Source of the DNA: DASUPK01 sp963728875
GTDB lineage: Bacteria > Actinomycetota > Thermoleophilia > Solirubrobacterales > 70-9
DNA: 64,000 nt
Assembly: GCA_963728875.1 (NCBI GenBank)
Contig: CAVSLJ010000001.1
Coordinates: 124,001 to 188,000 of the forward strand
Direction: 5' to 3'
The position numbers and the translations under genes are program-made. Numbering within the stretch: position 1 is the first letter of the stretch; every line of letters starts with the position of its first letter. Positions 40,550-48,293 of this stretch are shown here, piece by piece. The notes under the pieces were generated by a model that had not been told where the DNA came from, searched no databases, and was given only the letters and a program-made list of their open reading frames with translations.

Positions 40550-42421
40550 GTGAATCCGCCCGTGACACGGTCACGGACCCGCGACGGGGAGACGCAGCCG
40601 CCGAGGAGGCCGAACAGGCCTCCGCGAGCGCAGCGCGGACCCCTCACAGAGCGCCAGCGGCGTCTGCGCCAACGCGCCCTCCCGCTGGGGGTGGTCGCCC
40701 TGATCGCGTTCATCTTCGGCGTGATCAGCTCCGCGGGCAGCCCCGAGCGGGACATGGCCCAGCGCTTCGTCAACGACTGGGCCCATCAGGACTTCAAGGC
40801 GATGCACGACGAGCTCTCCGACGCCGCGCAGGCTCAGTATTCCGCGGCGGACCTGCAGGGCGCCTACACCGACGCGCAGGAGGCCTCCACCGCCACCTCG
40901 ATCGATCCGGGCGACGCCGACGGCCCGAAGAGCGTCAACGGCACGGATGTGGTCGACATGGGGGTCGGGGTGGGCACCAGGCTGTTCGGCGAGGTCGACG
41001 GGATCGTCCGCCTTCCTCTGGACGGAGGCAAGGTGGCATGGAACCCGAGCCTGACCTTCCCGGGGTTGGCGACGGACGAGCGCGTCGGCCGCCGCCTGGA
41101 GCTTGGGAGGCGAGCCGCGATCATGGCGAGGCACGGGGTGCCGCTTGCAACCGGCCCGGTCGATGACCGCAGCTCCCCGCTCGGCACCGACGCGATCGAC
41201 GTCGCCGGCCAAACCGGGGCACCGGACCCGGACGAGCAGGCGAAGCTCCAGAAGGCGGGCTATCCGAGCAACGAAAGCACCGGCATCAGCGGTCTCGAGC
41301 TTGCGTTCAACCCGAGGCTCTCCGGGCAGCCCAGCGGCGAGCTGCTCGCCGTCAAGACCGGAACCCCGCTCCCCGACGTCCCGGCCGGGACGAATGGCCG
41401 TGTGCTCGCCGCCGCTCACGGCACACCTGGGCAGCCGGTGAGGACCACGATCGATCCTCGCCTGCAATCGACCACCGTCAACGCGCTGGCCGGGCAGTCG
41501 GGCGGCGTGGTCGTGCTGAACGCGCGCAACGGCAACGTCCTCGCGCTCGCCGGCTCCGCCTACTCCTCCCCGCAACCGCCGGGCTCCACCTTCAAGGTGA
41601 TCACCACCACCGCCGCGCTCGAGGGACACGACGTGAAGCTCACCGACACGTTCCCCCACCTCACCGAGATCAACCCGGACCCCGACTCGGGCGCACGGGT
41701 TGTCCATAACGCGCACGACGAGGTCTGCGGCGGGACCTTCGTCGAAGCCTTCGCGGATTCGTGCAACAGCGTCTTCGCGCCGCTCGGCGTCAAGGTCGGC
41801 GCGGACCGTCTCGTCGACACCGCGGAGGACTACGGCTTCAACCAGACGCCCAGCCTCTACAACGCCTCGGCTACGGCCGCAACTCAGCCGAACAAGATGA
41901 CCATTCCCAGCGCCGCCGAGCTGAAGGCCGAGCCCACGAACACCGACCTGTCGGTGACCGCCTTCGGCCAGGGCAAGGTGCTCGCCACGCCGCTCGGCAT
42001 GGCCTCGGTCGCCCAGACAGTCGCCAACGACGGCATCCGATCCCCGACCAACATGGCCAAGGACCCGAACCTCAAGAGCGCCGCCAAGCCGGTCGAGGTG
42101 ACCTCCAAGGCGAACGCCCGCGTCCTCACCGGGCTGATGCGCGCCGTCGTCACCCAGGGGACCGGCACGCAGGCGGCCCTGCCGGGCGTTCAGGTCGCGG
42201 GCAAGACCGGCACCGCCGAGCTCGGCCCCAAGCCGGGCCAGCCGGCGCCTCCGCCGGGCCAGGAGGACACGGCGAAGCAGATCGTCGACGGCTGGTTCAT
42301 CGCGTTCGCCCCGGCCAACAACCCCAAGCTGGCCATCGCAGTGATGCTGATCGACGCCTCGGGCGACGGCGGCACGACGGCCGCGCCGATCGCGCGAACG
42401 ATCCTGGGTTCAGCCCTCTAG
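40550..42421 (+). CDS. Penicillin-binding protein with NTF2-like (MecA_N) and transpeptidase domains
   Basis: This 623-residue class B PBP has a short basic cytoplasmic tail, a membrane anchor (ALPLGVVALIAFIFGVISS, about 43-61), an NTF2-like domain (RFVNDWAHQDFKAMHDELS onward), a dimerisation part and a transpeptidase. Active-site motifs are S-x-x-K at Ser346 (GSTFK), SCN in FADSCNSVFAPLG and KTG in VAGKTGTAEL. It resembles mycobacterial PbpA/Rv2864c-type proteins that cross-link peptidoglycan. GTG 40550 was taken as start, giving a normal N-terminus; a nearby GTG at 40562 is possible. The gene diverges from the MarP-like protease. Confidence 0.9.
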   Translation: MNPPVTRSRTRDGETQPPRRPNRPPRAQRGPLTERQRRLRQRALPLGVVALIAFIFGVISSAGSPERDMAQRFVNDWAHQDFKAMHDELSDAAQAQYSAADLQGAYTDAQEASTATSIDPGDADGPKSVNGTDVVDMGVGVGTRLFGEVDGIVRLPLDGGKVAWNPSLTFPGLATDERVGRRLELGRRAAIMARHGVPLATGPVDDRSSPLGTDAIDVAGQTGAPDPDEQAKLQKAGYPSNESTGISGLELAFNPRLSGQPSGELLAVKTGTPLPDVPAGTNGRVLAAAHGTPGQPVRTTIDPRLQSTTVNALAGQSGGVVVLNARNGNVLALAGSAYSSPQPPGSTFKVITTTAALEGHDVKLTDTFPHLTEINPDPDSGARVVHNAHDEVCGGTFVEAFADSCNSVFAPLGVKVGADRLVDTAEDYGFNQTPSLYNASATAATQPNKMTIPSAAELKAEPTNTDLSVTAFGQGKVLATPLGMASVAQTVANDGIRSPTNMAKDPNLKSAAKPVEVTSKANARVLTGLMRAVVTQGTGTQAALPGVQVAGKTGTAELGPKPGQPAPPPGQEDTAKQIVDGWFIAFAPANNPKLAIAVMLIDASGDGGTTAAPIARTILGSAL

Positions 42422-42449
42422 GGGTCGAAGATCCCAGCGGTTGGCGACT

Positions 42450-42494
42450 TGTTTTCGGACGTCCGGCAAAAAGTTGACATGGCAACCGAAAACA
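42450..42494. repeat. Inverted repeat TGTTTTCGG...CCGAAAACA with 27-base spacer
   Basis: Perfect nine-base arms lie 28 bases after the PBP stop codon. The spacer holds a TTGACA hexamer (42474-42479) without a convincing -10. This part of the gap is noticeably less GC-rich than its surroundings. Role unknown. Confidence 0.55.
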
Positions 42495-42577
42495 GGCAAT
42501 GAACAGGGTGGCCTCATGGCCGTGACCGGGGCGAGCGCTCTTCATCGCCGGTGTTCGTCTCGCACGAGCGACGGGAC

Positions 42578-42670
42578 GGCTTCGCCATCAGAACGCGGCC
42601 ACAAGCGGCCGCCCCACATAAGTCGCTACGGGCTTCGCCCTTCGCTCCAAGGTGCAGCGGCCTGGTGGCC
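42578..42670. terminator. Cluster of four short hairpins in the gap between convergent genes
   Basis: Four stem-loops follow each other: GGC-TTC-GCC (42578-42586), GCGGCC-N6-GGCCGC (42595-42612), GGGC-TTC-GCCC (42630-42640) and GGCC-TGGT-GGCC (42659-42670). They end against the stop of the minus-strand gene. Termination for both convergent genes or a structured repeat are both possible; the rest of the gap holds nothing I recognise. Confidence 0.4.
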
Positions 42671-42672
42671 AC

Positions 42673-42984
42673 TTACGGATAGCCGAACGCCACGCCCACC
42701 AGCGCCATCCCGCCGCCGATCGCGGTCAGCACTCCTCCCGGGCCCTCCAGGGCCAGGCCGAGCGGGACGCCGATCAGGGCCAGCGCCGTGCCTCCCGCGA
42801 TCAGCGCCCACCAGTTGAGGCCGGTCGCGTCCGGCTCCGGGGCCGCCGAGGCGGTGAGGATCGTGCAGAGGACCATCAGGACGACCCCCACCACTCCGCC
42901 CGCGATGCCGAGCAGCTGGATCAACGCCAGGGCCGCTCCGAGTCCGCCGATGACGAGGATGGCCTGGAGCTGGGTCTTGCTCAT
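42673..42984 (-). CDS. Small membrane protein, three predicted helices
   Basis: A 103-residue hydrophobic protein with segments QAILVIGGLGAALALIQLLG, GVVGVVLMVLCTILTA and, after a short NWW loop, ALIAGGTALALIGVPLGLAL and GVLTAIGGGMALVGVAF, so three to four helices. No family is recognised. It begins at ATG 42984, 27 bases downstream of the lipoprotein gene on the same strand, and may be cotranscribed with it. Confidence 0.65.
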   Translation of the reverse strand: MSKTQLQAILVIGGLGAALALIQLLGIAGGVVGVVLMVLCTILTASAAPEPDATGLNWWALIAGGTALALIGVPLGLALEGPGGVLTAIGGGMALVGVAFGYP

Positions 42985-43011
42985 CCGGCGGGGCGCTCCC
43001 CTCTCGCCGGT

Positions 43012-43560
43012 CTAGATGTCAAGCGTGATTTCGCCCGTCTCGCCCTGGGTCTCGATCTCGAGCTTCAGCGGGCGATTCTCGCTGACGCCCTCGGGAACCA
43101 GGAAGAGGACCAGGGCGCCCTGCGTCGGTCCGTTGGCGGCTGCGGTCCCCGGCGCCGGAATGTCCGCGCCGCCCGCCAGCGTGCTGCCGAGCGGGGCCGC
43201 GAAGTCAGTCTGGCTCGGGATCGACGCGTAGGCGGCGCCCGTGGTATCGACGACGCTCATCTCCGCGTTCGTGGGCACCCGTACGGCGTCGTCGCCCGAG
43301 TTGTGGATCGTCAGGAAGACGCCGAGGTAGGACTTTCCCTGCGGTGTCGGCAGCTGCTGCCCCGCCAGGTACTCCTTGTCGTCGGACTGCGATTCGTTGA
43401 GGAATCGCGTCTCCTGGACGTTGAACTTGAGGTCCCCGAGCTGGATCGGGACTCCCTCGTCCGCCTCCCTGCCCAGATCGTTGCCGCAACCCGCCACGCC
43501 GAGAACGGCGAGGGCACCGAGCAGCACTAGTGCCAGGGCTCCCTGTTTGCCGGGGCGCAT
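43012..43560 (-). CDS. Lipoprotein with DUF4352-like immunoglobulin-fold domain
   Basis: The 182-residue product has a lipoprotein signal (ALALVLLGALAVLGVAGC), Cys25 being the probable lipidation site, and a C-terminal beta-sandwich resembling DUF4352: FNVQETRFLNESQ, GKSYLGVFLTIHNSGDDAV and a final RPLKLEIETQGETGEITLDI. Such proteins are anchored on the outside of the membrane with unknown ligands. ATG 43560 puts the signal peptide at the N-terminus; a longer upstream frame does not. Confidence 0.82.
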   Translation of the reverse strand: MRPGKQGALALVLLGALAVLGVAGCGNDLGREADEGVPIQLGDLKFNVQETRFLNESQSDDKEYLAGQQLPTPQGKSYLGVFLTIHNSGDDAVRVPTNAEMSVVDTTGAAYASIPSQTDFAAPLGSTLAGGADIPAPGTAAANGPTQGALVLFLVPEGVSENRPLKLEIETQGETGEITLDI

Positions 43561-43583
43561 GAGGGCGCGCAGTCTACCCAGGC

Positions 43584-44081
43584 CTACCCGACGGGCAGCC
43601 GGTCGCCGCCCGCCACCTCGGTGCGCGGGACGGCCTCGCCGGACTCGATGACCTCCCGCAGCCGGCGCAGCGCCCCATTCCAGCGCCGCCTCCACCACCG
43701 GGTCCGCCCGATCTCCCTGACCCGGTCGAAGGCGCTCGGCGGCGCGGTCCAGAAGGTGAGCCTGACCGTCGTGGTGGGGCCCTCCTCCAGCTCCCACACC
43801 GTTCGGATCGGAGTCCGGTCAAGGCGCCCTCCCCGCCCGTGCTCGACCACGCGAAACGGCCTCTCAGCCTCGGCGATCACGGTCTCCATGTAGCGCACGC
43901 CGGCGGGAGCGTCCACGCGGAAGCGCGCGCCTGCACCCTGCCCCTGCGCCGAGATCCGCTCGAGCCGGAATTCGCTCGCGAAGTGGTCGGTCCAGCCCTT
44001 CCTGACCCCCAGATCGCAGATGAAGTCGAAGACCCGCTCGCGCGGAGCATCGATCGAGACGGTGAGCGAAATCGGCCCCAC
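43584..44081 (-). CDS. SRPBCC (START-like) family protein
   Basis: The 165-residue protein opens with the SRPBCC/polyketide-cyclase pattern ISLTVSIDAPRERVFDFICDLG, continues with FRVDAPAGVRYMETVIAEA and a TVWELEEGPTTTVRLTFWT strand pair, and ends with a basic helix (RWWRRRWNGALRRLREVIE). The fold binds hydrophobic ligands in a deep cavity; ligand unknown. It starts at ATG 44081, divergent from the FHA-domain gene. Confidence 0.82.
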   Translation of the reverse strand: MGPISLTVSIDAPRERVFDFICDLGVRKGWTDHFASEFRLERISAQGQGAGARFRVDAPAGVRYMETVIAEAERPFRVVEHGRGGRLDRTPIRTVWELEEGPTTTVRLTFWTAPPSAFDRVREIGRTRWWRRRWNGALRRLREVIESGEAVPRTEVAGGDRLPVG

Positions 44082-44176
44082 GGGCGCGCGATTCTAGTCC
44101 GGAGGCCCGCCGGGCACACTCCCAGGCCAAGGTCCCTGGAAAAGGTGGACTTTCCGTATCAGTGCCGAAAACCGAC

Positions 44177-44205
44177 TAGCCATTCGGTAGTACCCCGAGT
44201 AGTAT
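44177..44205 (+). promoter_or_regulatory. Possible promoter upstream of the FHA-domain gene
   Basis: TAGCCA and TAGTAT hexamers are separated by 17 bases, and TAGTAT lies 15 bases before the ATG at 44220, so the transcript would have a very short leader. Matches to the vegetative consensus are partial. Confidence 0.3.
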
Positions 44206-44219
44206 CGACCGCACCCCCG

Positions 44220-44786
44220 ATGACCCTGACTGGACAGAGTCGCGACGAACTCCACCACGCGGGCGAGACCGCTGGTGGGGTCGGCTCCTTCATCTGTCAG
44301 GGGTGTTCCTTCCCGGTCTCGTTCGAGCCCGCCGAGTCGATTCCCGAGTGCCCGAACTGCGGCGGCACCGACTTCCGGCGCTCGTCGATGTTCGAGCAAC
44401 CCACCCTCAGGAACATCGCCATCACCCGCCCCGCCGCCAAGCCGGAGAACTGGCTGGAGGGCGTGCGCGAATCGATCTCCGAGCCGGGCAAGTACCTGGC
44501 GATGTTCGCCGACGGGCGCACGCGCGTGATCGAGCTCTCGGACGGCTGGTCGCGGATCGGCCGCAGCCGGTCCGCCGACATCCGGCTCGATGACCCCACC
44601 GTCTCTCGCCGGCACGCGGTCGTCGTGCGGACCCCCGAGGGCGCGCTGCGCGTGCTCGATGACCGCTCGATGAACGGCATCCTGGTGAACGGGGAGCTCG
44701 TCGACTGGAGCCCGCTCGCGGACGGGGATGAGCTGCAGATCGGGCGCTACGCGCTCAGCGTGATCGAGACCGCGGGTACCGGCTAA
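44220..44786 (+). CDS. Zinc-ribbon plus FHA-domain protein
   Basis: The 188-residue protein has an N-terminal zinc ribbon (CQGC near residue 22, CPNCGG near 41) and a C-terminal forkhead-associated domain with the phosphothreonine-binding residues in RIGRSRSADIRLDDPTVSRR and the SMNGILVNG loop. FHA domains bind phosphothreonine peptides made by Ser/Thr kinases. No kinase gene is visible here, so the partner lies elsewhere. Its stop overlaps the stop of the convergent STAS gene by four bases. Confidence 0.88.
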   Translation: MTLTGQSRDELHHAGETAGGVGSFICQGCSFPVSFEPAESIPECPNCGGTDFRRSSMFEQPTLRNIAITRPAAKPENWLEGVRESISEPGKYLAMFADGRTRVIELSDGWSRIGRSRSADIRLDDPTVSRRHAVVVRTPEGALRVLDDRSMNGILVNGELVDWSPLADGDELQIGRYALSVIETAGTG

Positions 44787-45136
44787 CCCACCGCGCCGAG
44801 TGCGTCGGCCAGCCGCCCGTCGATCGGCACGGAGTCGGCCATCGAGACGGTCGCCAGCACCTCGCTGACGAACGAGTTCGGCGGGACCACCAGCCGCAGC
44901 TGCTGCCGGCGGTTCTTCATGCGAGCGGCGGCGTCGAAGATCAGGCTGATTCCGGAGCTGTCGATGTAGCTGGTCTGGGTCAGATCCAGGACGAGTGCCC
45001 GGGAGTCGTTGGAAACCACCTCGAGCAGCTGCCTGGTCAGGTCCTCGACGTTCGATGCGTCGACCTCTCCGGCCACATGGGCCAGCTCCACTTCGCCGTC
45101 ACTCTCGAACGAGAGCCGGGCGAGCTCAGGCGTCAT
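44783..45136 (-). CDS. STAS-domain anti-sigma-factor antagonist
   Basis: The 117-residue STAS protein has the phosphorylatable serine region in QTSYIDSSGISLIFDA (near residue 60) that in SpoIIAA/RsbV is switched by an anti-sigma kinase and a PP2C phosphatase. The start overlaps the upstream phosphatase-kinase gene (ATGA), so the two are made together. It probably releases a sigma factor by binding the HATPase domain of that partner; the sigma factor gene itself is not in the window. Confidence 0.9.
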   Translation of the reverse strand: MTPELARLSFESDGEVELAHVAGEVDASNVEDLTRQLLEVVSNDSRALVLDLTQTSYIDSSGISLIFDAAARMKNRRQQLRLVVPPNSFVSEVLATVSMADSVPIDGRLADALGAVG

Positions 45137-46773
45137 CGCTCGCCCCCGATCCTGCGGTGCAGCTCCACAGTTGTACCCGCCTCGCCCGTGTCGATGACGA
45201 CATCATCCATGAACTCCTTCATCACCGGGATCCCGCGCCCGCGTGTCCCGCCTCGAGGCTCGCGCCAGCCGCCTCGATCCCGGACCGTCACGGTCGCCTC
45301 GCCGTCGACCAAGGCCGCGCCGAGGCCGATGTTCGCGTCGCGCGGGCCGTAAGCGTGCTCGACCGCGTTCGCGCAGGCCTCGGTCACTGCGATCGCGAAG
45401 GCGGCACAGTCGTCGTCGGTGCCGCCCTGGGCCGCCACCCAGCGGCGAATCAGATACCGGACGGTCGCCAGCTGCTCGGCTTCGGCGGGCACCTCGACCT
45501 CGAGGTGGTCGTCTAGACCGACCGCCCTGACGGCGAGCACCGCGATGTCGTCCGAGGGCTCGATGTCCCGCGTGAGCCCCTGGATGACCGAACGGCAGAG
45601 CAGCTCGGGCTCGTCGGGCGCCGCGGCCACGGCATCCACGAGAGCCGCCTCGCCCTCGGAGAGGGTCCGGCCGCGGCGCTCGATCAGCCCGTCTGTGTAG
45701 AGGAAGAGCGTCTCGGCCGCGCCCAGCTTGACACGCTGCTGGTCGTAGTCCCCCACCGTTCCGGTGCCGAGCGGCGGCCCGCCCGCATCGGTCAGGAAGG
45801 TCGGTGGGCCGTCGGTCCGGATCAGCAATGGATAGGGATGGCCCGCCCGCGCGAAATCAACGATCCAGGTGTCGAGATTGAGCGTGGCGTAGATGAGCGT
45901 GGCCATCCGGGAGTGCTCCTCGTCGGCGAAGCGCGAGACCTTGGCGAGCAGATCGGCCGGGCGCTCAACCTCGAGCGCGTATGCACGAATGGCGCTCCGC
46001 AGCTGGCCCATGTAGGTCGCCGCGGCCATCCCATGGCCCGCGACGTCGCCGATCGCCAAGCCGAGCCTGCGGTGATCGAGCTGAATCGCGTCGAACCAGT
46101 CCCCGCCGACCGCCGTCTCCTCCACGGCGGGCAGGTACCACGCGGCCATGCTCAGGCCGGGCAGGCGGGGCAGGCTCCGGGGTAGCAGGCTCCGCTGGAG
46201 GGTCTCCGCGATCTGGCCCTGGACCGCGAGCCGGGAGCGCTCGATCGACAGCGCGACGCGATCCGCCACGAGCTGGAGCAACTGGACATCGCCGGCATCG
46301 AATTCGCGCGGGGTCAGGCTCCCGGCGTGCAGGACGCCGACCACCTTCCCTTCGACGATCAGCGGAACGCCGACAAGAGAGCGGACGTTCTTCTCGCGCA
46401 TCAGAGGGTTGACCACCTGCACCGATGAGTTGTCGAGATCGGGGATCACCACCGGTTCGCGCGCCGCCGCAACCCGGCCGGCGAAGCCACGCCCGACCGG
46501 CAGGCGGAATCCCCGTTCCACCTCTTCCTCGAGCCCCTTCGCCGCCCTGGCGGCGAGCGTCCGGCCGTCGTCCTCGACCAGCAGCACGGCGGCGGTGTCC
46601 GCCTTCAGGATGTCGGTCACCCGCTCGAGCAGCTCCGCAAGCAGATCGTCGAGATCGAGGTAGGCGAGGGTCGCGTCGGTGACGCGCTGAACGTCCTCGA
46701 GCCGCGTGAACGCCTCCTCGGCGGTCGCGGGCTCCGCTCGTGCTTCCTCCTGATTGGTGGGCTCTGGCGTCAT
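45133..46773 (-). CDS. GAF - PP2C (SpoIIE) phosphatase - HATPase (RsbW-like) fusion
   Basis: A 546-residue regulator that joins three modules: a GAF sensor (about 35-175, VGRGFAGRVAAAREPVVI), a SpoIIE-type PP2C phosphatase (about 200-385, with VGGDWFDAIQ, IGDVAGHGMAAA and LYTDGLIERRG metal motifs) and a C-terminal RsbW-like anti-sigma ATPase (AVTEACANAVEHAYG, then TRGRGIPVMKEFMDDV). Phosphatase and kinase of a partner switch thus sit in one chain, with the STAS substrate encoded next. The ATG at 46773 has GGGGGA ahead; longer upstream frame is shadow of the ApbE gene. The signal sensed by the GAF domain is unknown. Confidence 0.9.
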   Translation of the reverse strand: MTPEPTNQEEARAEPATAEEAFTRLEDVQRVTDATLAYLDLDDLLAELLERVTDILKADTAAVLLVEDDGRTLAARAAKGLEEEVERGFRLPVGRGFAGRVAAAREPVVIPDLDNSSVQVVNPLMREKNVRSLVGVPLIVEGKVVGVLHAGSLTPREFDAGDVQLLQLVADRVALSIERSRLAVQGQIAETLQRSLLPRSLPRLPGLSMAAWYLPAVEETAVGGDWFDAIQLDHRRLGLAIGDVAGHGMAAATYMGQLRSAIRAYALEVERPADLLAKVSRFADEEHSRMATLIYATLNLDTWIVDFARAGHPYPLLIRTDGPPTFLTDAGGPPLGTGTVGDYDQQRVKLGAAETLFLYTDGLIERRGRTLSEGEAALVDAVAAAPDEPELLCRSVIQGLTRDIEPSDDIAVLAVRAVGLDDHLEVEVPAEAEQLATVRYLIRRWVAAQGGTDDDCAAFAIAVTEACANAVEHAYGPRDANIGLGAALVDGEATVTVRDRGGWREPRGGTRGRGIPVMKEFMDDVVIDTGEAGTTVELHRRIGGER

Positions 46774-46807
46774 TCCCCCGGCGACGGCTAGATTCGCAGG
46801 TATCGGC

Positions 46808-47797
46808 TCAGGGGGCGGCGAGCAACGTTTCGGGAAGGCCGCTCCGCCGGCCCACCAGCTTGACCGCCCGCAGGCCGGCGATCTCCACCTGACCGTCGTC
46901 GTGGACCAGCATCCCACCGTATTCCACGAGCAGCTCGCGTCCAACCTCCGGGCCGCTGAGCAGCGCCGCCTTGGAGAGTGTCTCGGCCTCGAGCGCCGTC
47001 CTCCCCAGCGCGGTGACACCGACCAGTCCGGTCCAGGCCGACTCCCCCGTCTTCGGGTCGAGCAGGTGATGGGCGAAGCCGCCGTCCTCACGCTTCCACA
47101 GGCGCATGTCGAGACCGGAGGTCGCGATCCCGCCGGAGGAGACGTCGAAGATCGCCGCCGTCTCATCGTCGATCGGATGACGGGCGTGCACCCCGAACGG
47201 ATCGAGCTGGGCCCCGAACCCGCCCACCCGGACGTCTCCGCCGCAGTCGATGACGAACCGCGAGTAGCCGCGCAGATGCTCGGCGACCAGGTCCGCGGCC
47301 AGGCCCTTCCCGCAGCCGCCGGTGTCGAAGATCACTCTCGGCGGGCGGCGGATCGTGCCGGCCTGATCGTCTACCTCGAAGAGGCGCCACTCGGCCTCCG
47401 GACGGGGCCGAGCGGGCCGGCGCACCGGCGCGCCCGCCAGCGCCTCCGCGAGCGGCTCCGGCGCCACCCCGGCGCGGGATTCCCGGTATCCGGCGGACAC
47501 GATCGCTCCGCCCAGCGTTGGATCGACAAGGCCGCCGCTTCGGTGCGCGGCCCAGAGGCCAGCCTGGACCGCCTGGCGAAGCAGAGGCGACGCCGAAACC
47601 GTCTCTCGCGTGTCCTCGTTGAAAGCGGTCAGCTCGCTGTCCGCCTTGAAGCGCGAGAGGGCCGCATCAAAAAGCTCGATGAAAAGCTTCGCCCGCCTCG
47701 CCGCCTCCGAGGGCGGCGGCGATCCCGGGAGCGGGTCGCCGATCAGCAGGCGGACCTCGCAGCCCATCGAGTCGAAAGTGAGGTCGTGGCAGCTCAT
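46808..47797 (-). CDS. apbE: FAD:protein FMN transferase (ApbE family)
   Basis: The 329-residue enzyme attaches FMN to Thr/Ser of redox proteins outside the membrane. Seen are DSMGCEVRLLIGD, ELTAFNEDT, FDTGGCGKGLAADLVA (flavin/Mg site) and the conserved HHLLDPKTGESAW, all family signatures. No lipobox or signal peptide is evident, so it may act before export or use another route. It is the last gene of a cluster with a heme membrane protein, ferredoxin and reductase, and its start overlaps the small membrane protein upstream (ATGA). No canonical FMN_bind target is encoded in the window. Confidence 0.92.
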   Translation of the reverse strand: MSCHDLTFDSMGCEVRLLIGDPLPGSPPPSEAARRAKLFIELFDAALSRFKADSELTAFNEDTRETVSASPLLRQAVQAGLWAAHRSGGLVDPTLGGAIVSAGYRESRAGVAPEPLAEALAGAPVRRPARPRPEAEWRLFEVDDQAGTIRRPPRVIFDTGGCGKGLAADLVAEHLRGYSRFVIDCGGDVRVGGFGAQLDPFGVHARHPIDDETAAIFDVSSGGIATSGLDMRLWKREDGGFAHHLLDPKTGESAWTGLVGVTALGRTALEAETLSKAALLSGPEVGRELLVEYGGMLVHDDGQVEIAGLRAVKLVGRRSGLPETLLAAP

Positions 47798-48090
47798 GAC
47801 GTCGAACTCGTCACGGGGGCGGCAGCGCTGACCGACCCTCCGCTGCTCGAGGTGGTCTGGGAGGTGCCGCCGGTCGCCGCCGGGATGACCGTGGTGATGA
47901 TGATCCTGCGTCTGGGTCTCACCTTGGCCGGGACCGGGGCGCTGGCCGAAGCCTTGAGGGCGGGATCGCGCCCGGCCTGCAGCTGCAGGGCGAGGAACTC
48001 GAAGGTGACGCCGAAGCAGGCGAGCGCCACCAGGACGGTCGGCAGAAATGCCGGCCGCCTGGTCCGCCCGTCGGTCGCCGTGTCAGTCAC
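47794..48090 (-). CDS. Small single-helix membrane protein with Ser/Thr tail (paralogue B)
   Basis: A 98-residue protein: short N-terminus, RRPAFLPTVLVALACFGV membrane helix with FEFLALQ after it, a basic stretch (RPRRRIIITTV), and a Ser/Thr/Gly tail ending APVTSSTS. The helix and the last residues match those of the protein at 50172-50408, with which it forms a paralogous pair around the redox genes. GTG 48090 overlaps the ferredoxin stop. Function unknown; possible anchor or flavin carrier of the electron-transfer cluster. Confidence 0.72.
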   Translation of the reverse strand: MTDTATDGRTRRPAFLPTVLVALACFGVTFEFLALQLQAGRDPALKASASAPVPAKVRPRRRIIITTVIPAATGGTSQTTSSSGGSVSAAAPVTSSTS

Positions 48091-48293
48091 GGGTACACCA
48101 CCTCGCCGGTCTCCGAATCGATCACTTCGATGGCCAGCGCCGGGCAGGCCTTGGCCGCCTTGAGGATCTTCTTGTCCGGGCCGCTGCCGATCACCTCGGC
48201 GGTGTCGCCCAGCTCGAAGACCTCGGGTGCGATGTCGACGCAGTCGCCATGCGCACTGCAGGCGCTGCGGTCGACCTTGGGGATGTAGCTCAT
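48087..48293 (-). CDS. [3Fe-4S]-type ferredoxin
   Basis: The 68-residue ferredoxin has cysteines 12, 18 and 50 in CSAHGDC and KACPALAIEVI, the three-cysteine pattern of actinobacterial [3Fe-4S] ferredoxins that serve P450s and related acceptors. AAAGGAGAAACG precedes the ATG. Stop and start overlap both neighbours. The adjacent reductase is its likely electron donor and the heme membrane protein or a flavinylated protein its acceptor. Confidence 0.9.
   Translation of the reverse strand: MSYIPKVDRSACSAHGDCVDIAPEVFELGDTAEVIGSGPDKKILKAAKACPALAIEVIDSETGEVVYP

Noticed and set aside
42500..42672. tRNA or rRNA gene
   Set aside because: No cloverleaf with a GTTCRA-type T-loop, and no rRNA-like sequence; hairpins are too short and irregular.
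42441..42818. A 125-residue open frame across the structured gap
   Set aside because: It runs through hairpins and antisense to the small membrane protein gene, has shadow-like Arg/Pro/Ser composition and no ribosome site.
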